Below are positions 56,078-64,000 of a stretch of 64,000 bases of DNA, piece by piece (the first letter of the stretch is position 1; each line of letters starts with the position of its first letter). The stretch comes from Rhynchosporium graminicola (Eukaryota > Ascomycota > Leotiomycetes > Helotiales > Ploettnerulaceae): contig FJUW01000012.1 in NCBI GenBank assembly GCA_900074885.1, positions 744,001-808,000 on the forward strand, in the 5' to 3' direction. The notes under the pieces were generated by a model that worked only from the letters and a program-made list of their open reading frames with translations, was not told the DNA's origin and did not search any database. The translations under genes were made by a program, and so were the position numbers.

Positions 56078-59000
56078 CTACGTTGTTGTTTTGGTGGCGG
56101 TGGTTTCCCTTGCCGGTATTGTTTTGCTGACTGTTGCTGGAGTGGTAGGGTCCAGTAGATCTCCCATGAGTGCACTGAGGGCTTTGAAATCGACTGGCTT
56201 AGTGATATAGTTGCTGAACCCAGCATCAATGCACTTTTCCAGCACATCGGCCATGACATTTGCGGATAGGGCGATAATTGGCATGCGTGGATATGATCCT
56301 TTCTGTTCCCATTCACGGATTTCTCGGCATGCTTGATAGCCATCTTTGTTGGGCATATGAAGATCGCACTGAAAGTTGAGTTAGCTCTGTCTAGGAACAA
56401 ATTCAAGCAATCGACATACCAGGATCAGAGAGTAGAAAGAATGGGGTTTGCCAAAGACTTGTTCGGTACATTCAACTCCATCTAACGCCAGATCGACTGC
56501 AATTCCCACCTTGCTCAGGTATTTCATGAGGACTTTCTGATTCGTGGCATTGTCTTCGACTAACAAGACTCTGTGCCCTTTGTTTCCTAGCCGTTTGCCA
56601 ATGTCTAAATAATTCTGGCGGGCATTGGCTACCTGCTGCTGAGCACTGAATCGATTTCGGTCTGTGCTGAGATCCCGTTCTTTCTCCGGATCAAAGATTA
56701 CAGCGAAGCGAGAAGGCTTGACTGGTTTGTAGACGAATGTGAGACGGCTGTCGTTGGTCAATTTGGTATAGTCGCTGCCCGTGCTCCGGATAACTTCTTG
56801 ACGCTGCACGGGGTCGGTCAAAACGACAATCGACGCACGCGGAAGAGCGAGAGTCTGCACTATTTGATCAATCAATGCAACGATATCCTCGGCAGAGCCG
56901 AGGTTCAACACAATATGCGTGAAAATAACAGGATCCTCTCCACCGATCATTGCTCGAGCCTCATCTACACTTGCTAGCCCAGTTATCTGATGAGGCACGT
57001 CTTTGGGAAGAGTCATCTCGATATGCTGAGTAGTAGCTTCCCTGCTATGCTTTTGGGGGCAGATGATCAAGATAGAATACATCGGAGGCCGGACATGTTT
57101 CGCCATAGATGCTAAATTTGCGTTCGTTGGGGTCGGTGTAGTATCCTGCGAGTCGGATGTGGATCCTGCTCCAGAGGACGTTCTCCCGGGTAGTTCCAAC
57201 TTCATACTTGAGGGATCGGGCGCGATGACTTTGGCTGCCTCACTAAAATGGGCTAGCGATTGCGACGTTGACGAGCTTGATGAGCGTTGTGTTGTCGTGG
57301 GGGATCTGGCCGAATGAGTCGATGGGTTTGAACTGCCGGACGATGGCACTGGATCGGTACCAGACGACTCAGTACGTGGGCTTTCTACCATCGGAGATTG
57401 AATGAGTCTATTGGCCAAGATGGGGTTTCCCCCGGCTTGCCTGATCGCACGAACGGTAGTCTCATAGGAGATCTGTGATTTCAGAGACAATCTGGTTGAA
57501 GGTGTCGACGACACAGTGCTTAGAGCAGGTGTTGATGGGGGCTCGGGATGGTCATCATCTGTGGGCAACTGGAACACAGCTGTGAATGTGAAGGTGGAGC
57601 CTTTCCCTGGTTCGGCAGTTCCCTCCATCTGTCCGCCATGAAGCTCAACCAGTTGTCTAGATATGACAAGGCCTAGCCCGGTGCCACCATGAGTCCGTGT
57701 ACTACTCGCATCAATTTGACTGAACGGTTTGAATATGAGCTCTGCCTCTTCCTGTGTGAAGCCACGGCCAGTATCGATGATGGAGAATTCGAGCATAACC
57801 TCGTTATCTTCAGCCTCTGCTGTCTCACTTCTCACGACTCGACACCGGCTGAAGACTTCACCAACTGTCGTGAATTTGATTGCGTTGCCAATGACGTTCA
57901 AAAGAACTTGACGGATACGGAATCGATCACCCTTGACCATCTCCGGGACGTCCACGTCGACGACATAATTGACCTCCAGATGTTTGGTTATGGCGATGGT
58001 CGAAATCATCTCATTGACTTCTTCTACCAGAGAACGAGTGTGGAACCAGTCGTAAGAAAGCTTCATCATACCGGCGTCAGCCTTTGCAAGATCCAGGATA
58101 TCGTTGATAATATTTAGGAGGCCGTCAGCACTAGATGCAATCGTATTACAGTAGTCAATCTGCTCGTCATTGAGGGGGGTGTCTTGTAGGAAACTGATCA
58201 TGCCAGAGATACCAATCAATGGCGTTCGTATCTCATGTGACATGTTACTCAAGAATTTGCCTTTCGATTCCATGGCTTCTTTGAGTTTCATCTCGAGTAG
58301 TTTGTGATCATTGATGTCTGCGCAAGCACCGAACCAAGATCCGTCCTTACTGCCAAGATTGATGTTATCAACTTCAACGCAACGAACAAGATGCCAGCGA
58401 TACTCCCCGGACTTGGACCTGAGACGGACTTCGGTACTGTAGGACGTTCGACCGTTGCCGTCCATTTCAACTTTTATTACTCCAGCCTTCATCAGCTCGG
58501 AGAAATCAGCGTTGGGAAATTCATGTAATGATCCGCTGCTAGAACTATTGGTCCTTGATAGGGGTTGGTAGCCAGCCTTTATGGTTCGCTCAGTAGGCGC
58601 TGAAGACACATTGGATTTCACTGATGCCTGGCCTCCCGATGATGAATGAGAAGGATTACGACTAGGTTCAGGCGGCTTTTCCGATCTGAACAATGTTGGT
58701 GCGGGATGGCTGTTGATTGGAATATGGCACTTAGCCAGGTCCTCTGGATGTACGTAGTCCATGAAGCCTAGACCAAGCGAGCTTTCAAAATCCTGTCCAG
58801 TGTATGAAAGCCACTGTTGATTTGCGAATGTCACTCCGTCTTCTTCGGTTGCAGAGAAGATGATTTGTGGAATGAGGTTTGCCAATTGGCGATGCTTGGC
58901 CTCCGAAGCTTCAATCTCTTCTTGCCTAGCAGCTTTGACTTCTGCAATATGCTGGTCATGAATATCCATGTGAGTACCATACCACTGAACAATAACACCG

Positions 59001-62000
59001 CGGCTATCTCGAAGACCAACTGCCCTCGTGTAGAACCAGCGATAGGTTCCGTCGAATCTCTTGAGTTGGACCTGCATCGAGAATTGTTCCCCAGTACGAA
59101 TTGCATGAGCCCAAGCTTTGAGATACTCCTCTCTCTCCTCTGGATGAATACTAGCCCACGGATCTTCGTGCAGATCTTTTACGCTTTGGCCTCGATAGGT
59201 CAGATATCGGCTGTTGACCCATACCATTTCACCCGTAGGGGGTAGAGCAATGAATATATGGAGCGGTAAAGAGTCCAGCATAATGCCCTTCACTCGATCT
59301 GACGGTGGTGGCATGTAGTCTGGCTGAACAGACAAGGAATCGGATCGAGACTTGGGCTTCGCAGCAGCGGGACCTTTGCTAGATGGCGTGGGCAAAGACT
59401 GGAATGTGGCACTGAAGTCCGCACCGTAGGAGTGTAATTGAGTATGCTGTCGATCAGCCTTTCCCGGGCCCTGATTTGACGCAGTACGCATAGCCAGCCT
59501 TCGGGGTGAAAGCTGCGACTCAAAGCCCTGCCGAGACGGACTAACATCTCTGTTCTCGGGGCTGTCAGAAGGTCTAGGATGGTGCTCTTGTTTCGGTGTA
59601 ATCGTAGTCGACGTTTCTTCTTGTGTAGCTGACTTCTCTGGTCCATCGTCGTCACTGGTATCAGCTCCAGGGGCTTCTGTATCTCTGCGTCTTTCGCCAG
59701 ATGTCCGTGGATATCTTTGCGATCTTGTGTCTGCGGGCGAGGATTCCTTGGAAGCTCGTCGAGCACCGGTGATACTACTGGCGGAGCCTGTCTCAATTCT
59801 CGTCACCCCAGGTCTAGCCCTGCTACTGAAGTAGCTTTCGCCAGACATGTAACTCGGACTTTCGCCACTTGATCTTTTCTCCATGGTAAGTCCAACACTA
59901 CCCGGATCCCAACCAGGAGTACCTGGAGGTGACCCAAGTGTACTTCTTGACACCCCAGAGTAGTCACTTGGGCTGGTGATACTGCCACCTGTCGAGTGCC
60001 GCGCCAAAGTTTCCTCTATAGGTGAATATGCAGGCAGTGCTGACCGTAGTCTATCATCATGTCCGCCTGCCACGGCGCCGAAACCAGTCGTCTGAGGGCG
60101 CTTCCGTGATAAACCGGCAATTTCGGTCTCAAGGTTCGAGAAATGTCGGCAAAGCGAGAATGAGGTTGCTAGATGAGGTGCTAGATGTTCGAGAGAATGT
60201 CGTAGCGTCGAGGGATAGGGGATGACAGGACTTAGAATCGAGAGGATTGCAATAGGGGACTGTTTTCCTTTGCTCTCTTCTTTGGTCCTGAAATGCTCAA
60301 TTCCAACACCTTTCAAAGTTGAATCCACCCCCTTGCCTTTTGCAGTTCTCGACTCCATTGCAGCCGCATCTAGACGGAAGGCCTGTACTGGTTTGGACAG
60401 TAAAGGATGAACCAGGGGAATGTGCAGCACTGTCCAAGACCTGTCAAGCCCGATGGTCTCTGTTGGTGGCATATCTGTGTAGTCTGGGGCGGAAGTCTGA
60501 GGATTGAACGTCTCTTCATCCACAGGTCCACCTGAGAAGAAGGGATTCTCAGAAGTCTCAACTCTTACAGCAGGTGAAGGAGCGGGCGATTGTGCCCACG
60601 GAGACTGCGGAGCCTGCTCATACTCTTCATATCTTGGCATTGCGTGAAACTCTCGATCATTGGCGGTGCGTTGATCTGGCACACCTCCTCTTTCGGTTGA
60701 AGAGCGTGCACCTCGACTTGAGCGTCTTGTTCTTCCCCCGAAAAATGAGGAGATCCTAGTGCTAATTTCTGAAGGTTTACCGCTTTTGTTATTGTCGCTG
60801 GGTGAATCCTTCGATTTCTGGCTTAGGCTGGATGAAGACTTGCTACCACCGCTCTTTTCATCGCCCTTAGAAGACTCTACATAAGGGTAATCGCGAGTCA
60901 GTGCAATGACCTTCCCTCGCTCCAACACACGCAGAACACCTTTGTTGTCAATCAACGGTTCTGCCTCATAGTCCAAGGCTTGTAAGACTGTAAAGATTCG
61001 GCCATTGACCTCCCTATCGGCATGGGCACGAGTCTCCCATTCGTTAGAAGGCTCCTTTGCTTCCTCAAATGCGACATGGTCCCGAAGAGATTGAAGGTTT
61101 AGCTCGGCATTTTGAAGTGTTGCTGTACGTGGTGGCATATCTGGGCGAGTAGAAAGGTAGCTCTTGGCCCTGGCCAGTGAACTAGGACGTGGAGCGGCGA
61201 CGCGATTGATCTCAGCGTTCGAAACAGGATCGCGCTTGGTGTCTTCGTATGCAGTAAACGAGTGTCTACTCAGAATACCTGGCCGTAAGGCCGCATGCTG
61301 ACCAGGTGCTAGCGCTCCGACAGACCCCTCCGGCGGACCAGTGTCCTCTGAGTTCGACGTATCATTCGTATCAACACTACTCGGCACCAGGCTGCTTCCG
61401 CGTGGCAGGTAGCCCAGACTTAGTCCATCCTCTTCAGCGGCGTTGAATGTGGCCTTTTGTCCCCAAGGTACGTTCTCAATATCCGTGGTGTCGGCAGGTA
61501 CAGACAGGGTGACCCTATGTGCCTGGTAAAGAGTTCGCATCATTTGAACCACGGAGTTCCACCAAGGCTCGAGGCCGGGCTCAGCAGAGAGCATCAAGCT
61601 TAGTTCGTAGAGGTTTGGTGATTCAAAAACCGGGTCTTCTTGTGATTCTGATGACCCTGGAGGTTGAAATCTCATTGTCGATGCTGGAGTCACGGAACGG
61701 GAAAGAACTCTATCTTGTACTCCTGGATCAAAAGAACCCCCTGCATAGTTGGAAGGATTAACTGTTGGCGACAAAGATGTAAATGGTCGATGGCCGCTGA
61801 AACTTAAATGTCCTGGTGTTCGCATCGAAGGGAATGGATATGAAGGAGTTCTTGCGGCCACTAAACCTGGCGTCATCCCACCACGAACTGTCCGCACTGA
61901 CTCTGTAGACGCTGTCTCTAGACCAGCCGATGGAGGAGTCTCGAATGCTGCATCCAGCGACGGAGATATAGTTTCTTCGTGGATTGGAGAGACTCTCGAT

Positions 62001-62527
62001 TTCCCTGATGGAGTGAATGACCCACTGGCTCCCTTTTCTTCTCTTGTCCCCAACTGTCTCGCTAATCTATCGCGGTGTTGGGCGAGCTGTAACTGAGCGT
62101 TCATAGCTGTACGAAGACGCTCTACCTCCTCATGCGATGTATTTTCCGGTATCTGGAAACCAGCATGTCGTCCCTCCGCATTGGCCTCTCTCTTGCTCCT
62201 AACCTCGCTTCCTGGTGGTAATATAATTCCCCTCACCGACTGTACACCCTCCACGTATTCCTCTACTGGAGTATTCGAAGTTCCAGTTGGCTTCGTCTCC
62301 CTACCACCGCCATCTGGGTGTGGTGGCGACTTGGCGCTCAAAGGTAGGTCCGCCATCAAGTCCCCAGGCTTAGGCGAAGCTGAACTCGAACTCGGTTTTA
62401 TTATGCCATGCTTCGAAGATTTAGTTGCTGATTTTTCGCTGCTAGTACGTCGCGAGTTACTTGGACGACGAGAGTGCGAAGAGGATGGATTGTCCAGAGG
62501 AGACCTTGGCTTCGAGGGTGGTGGCAT
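56078..62527 (-). CDS. Hybrid histidine kinase with GAF-like, two PAS, HisKA, HATPase and receiver domains
   Basis: A phosphorelay sensor that would pass phosphate through an HPt protein to response regulators. Exons are 56420-62527 and 56078-56368, with a 51-bp intron, giving 2132 residues. The first ~300 and the 370-1080 region are Ser/Pro/Arg-rich and probably disordered. A GAF-like segment lies near 300-365 (LYELSLMLSAEPGLEPWWNS). PAS 1 is at about 1085-1190 and PAS 2 at about 1209-1405. HisKA has the phospho-His in MSHEIRTPLIGISGM near 1430. The ATPase domain has NAIKFT and GGTGLGLVISRQL (to about 1655). The receiver spans about 1984-2100 with VLLVEDNATN, then CDLHMPNKDG, the intron lying two codons before the phospho-acceptor Asp. 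No transmembrane segment was seen, so it is probably cytoplasmic. The signal is unknown, and I could not fix its fungal HHK group. Confidence 0.93.
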
Positions 62528-64000
62528 GCCGTCGCCCTGGCCTCTGGAAACGCCCCTTGCAATCTCGTGGATCTGTAATTACTCCAACGTGAAGTATTAT
62601 ATTTGTTGTAACCAGTGGCTTAGTTTCGGTACCTCGCTCGAACATGTGTCATGCTCCAGTATCTGTCATTCGAAGGAGGGGTAGAGTCTGGCCTTGAAAG
62701 TTGTGGTATATTGGTCGACCTCAGTCAATAATGACGGGGCAGAGATGAGATGTTGGTAGGGTCGGTCAGGTCAAGTTTAGGTTTGGGTCTGGGTCTGGGT
62801 CTGGGTGGCTACTGCTGGGTGAAAGCGGGATGACGACACAGATTGATCCTCTTTGAGACGATTATGAACTCAGGCAGGAAAGCGCTTTCACCTCTCGAAC
62901 AACAAACACGACGACCAAATGCCAGAAGTAGCAGAGGAAATTCATTAACATAGGAAAGACAGACATAAGGACTGTCTTCTTTAGTACAAACGTGCCAGGC
63001 ACATCGTATTGAAAGGAGGAGATCAACTGTCAACCGGGGAGATTTACATATGAGAAGACAATACTTGTACTTGTAATCAGTCAAGCTTGCAGGCCGGCCG
63101 GCCACGCCAGGGACGGTAGGGCAGAGCAGGGCGGGCAGGAGAAAGCGAAATGATCTGGGGGATCGGAAGCCAGATTAAATAAAATATAAAGAAATGCATG
63201 GATGGAGGGAGTGACATCGAAGGCTGACTATTGCCTATGAGTGGGTAGGTGGCTGGTAGTACAGAGTTGAGTATAATACAGGTATTGATTGGTATTATGA
63301 GAGGTTCAGTCAGCAGCGATCGGATGTAACGATGTATTTGTATCATGTAGGTTTGTAGGGAGATGCCCTGTAAATGGACATAGTACGATATTGTACCACG
63401 ATAGTACGTGAAGGATTTGCTGGCGGGTGGGCGGGCATTCAACCTTTCTTTCTACGTTGATCATATCTGCATGCATTAATTGTAGCAAGAGCACATGAAC
63501 AAAGTCCGAGCTGTTCTCCTCTCCGGGCCCAGATCAAGTTTGCATCTTGCGCGTCCCTTAGCTCTGAAAGTACGGAGTCTACTGGTCGTGAGATCAACGC
63601 AGTATCGAAGGATGTTTTTATGAGTCAATCGAAATTTCTCTCGACCTAACTACCCATGTAGATACTGAGGTAGGAGGTAGGGATCTCTTCTTTGCTTGGA
63701 CTGGTCTTCTTATAAGACGTATATGTCCGATTAAGCATGCGACACATCTTTCTTTACCAGACACTCATTTAATATGCGAAAGGATATTTACACCTCAATG
63801 TAGAATACTGTAGGTCAGTGGTAGGTAGGTAGAAACGCTTGAAGTTAGTAGTAACGCTCTCGTCCCCCCCCTGTGCCCGCCTAAATTAGGACCCGTCACA
63901 TACTAAGTATTAGAAAGTCTGGTGACTTGATAAGAGCCCGTACAGTAAGCAACGGTCCACCCTGCAATGCTTGCGAAATGATAAATGAAAAAGGCCACAG
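62528..64000. promoter_or_regulatory. Upstream region of the hybrid histidine kinase
   Basis: About 1.5 kb to the window end with no supportable gene. A (GGGTCT)n array of about three copies lies near 62784-62808, a GGCCGGCCGGCC palindromic run near 63092-63103, and a (GTAG)n stretch near 63818-63831. It probably holds the kinase promoter and a long leader. Confidence 0.45.

Overview
The window is nuclear DNA of a filamentous ascomycete (Pezizomycotina). The evidence is short spliceosomal introns of about 47-117 bp with GTAAGT-type donors and CTAAC/CTGAC-type branch sites, monocistronic genes on both strands, and an orthologue set that includes a hybrid histidine kinase, an LTE1-type Ras-GEF and filamentous-fungus hypothetical families. 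A leotiomycete such as a Botrytis or Sclerotinia relative would fit, but the class is inference; no rRNA or mitochondrial marker is present to fix it.

Region 1 (1-26.4 kb) is a dense housekeeping block. In order it holds: a PRPP synthetase cut by the window edge (-), the RNA polymerase III subunit Rpc17 with a GC-AG intron (+), an intron-containing tRNA (-), NOP58 (-), V-ATPase subunit d/Vma6 (+), mitoribosomal uS15m (-), 40S RPS0/uS2 (+), an RGG-rich orphan (+), the 60S-biogenesis helicase SPB4 (-), a CTP-dependent diacylglycerol kinase DGK1 (+), a KxDL-family small protein (+) and a five-exon gene of unknown function (+). Ribosome biogenesis and translation genes (NOP58, SPB4, RPS0, uS15m, Rpc17, tRNA) predominate.

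Region 2 (26.4-35.2 kb) has no intact gene that I can support. It carries the C-terminal relic of an MFS sugar transporter and a frame-shifted, stop-containing copy of an AA12/sorbosone-dehydrogenase-type sugar oxidoreductase, both on the minus strand. Together they look like a decayed sugar-use locus. A block of microsatellites follows, in front of the next gene.

Region 3 (35.2-46.6 kb) holds the 1753-residue LTE1-type Ras-GEF (+), a conserved fungal orphan (+), a LENG1/CIR_N-type putative splicing protein with an 8-nt first coding exon (-), an F-box protein (+) and a broken fungal kinase-like gene (+).

Region 4 (46.6-64 kb) holds SEC18/NSF (+), a truncated and broken adenosine deaminase copy that has lost a metal-ligand His (+), a gamma-glutamylcyclotransferase-fold protein (-), a beta-hydroxyacid dehydrogenase with a duplicated helical domain (-), a 2.2-kb gap with a 61-bp tandem duplication, and a 2132-residue hybrid histidine kinase (-) with a long upstream region.

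Exon coordinates were derived by hand from reading frame, splice consensus and family conservation. No operons, CRISPR arrays or intact transposons were seen.
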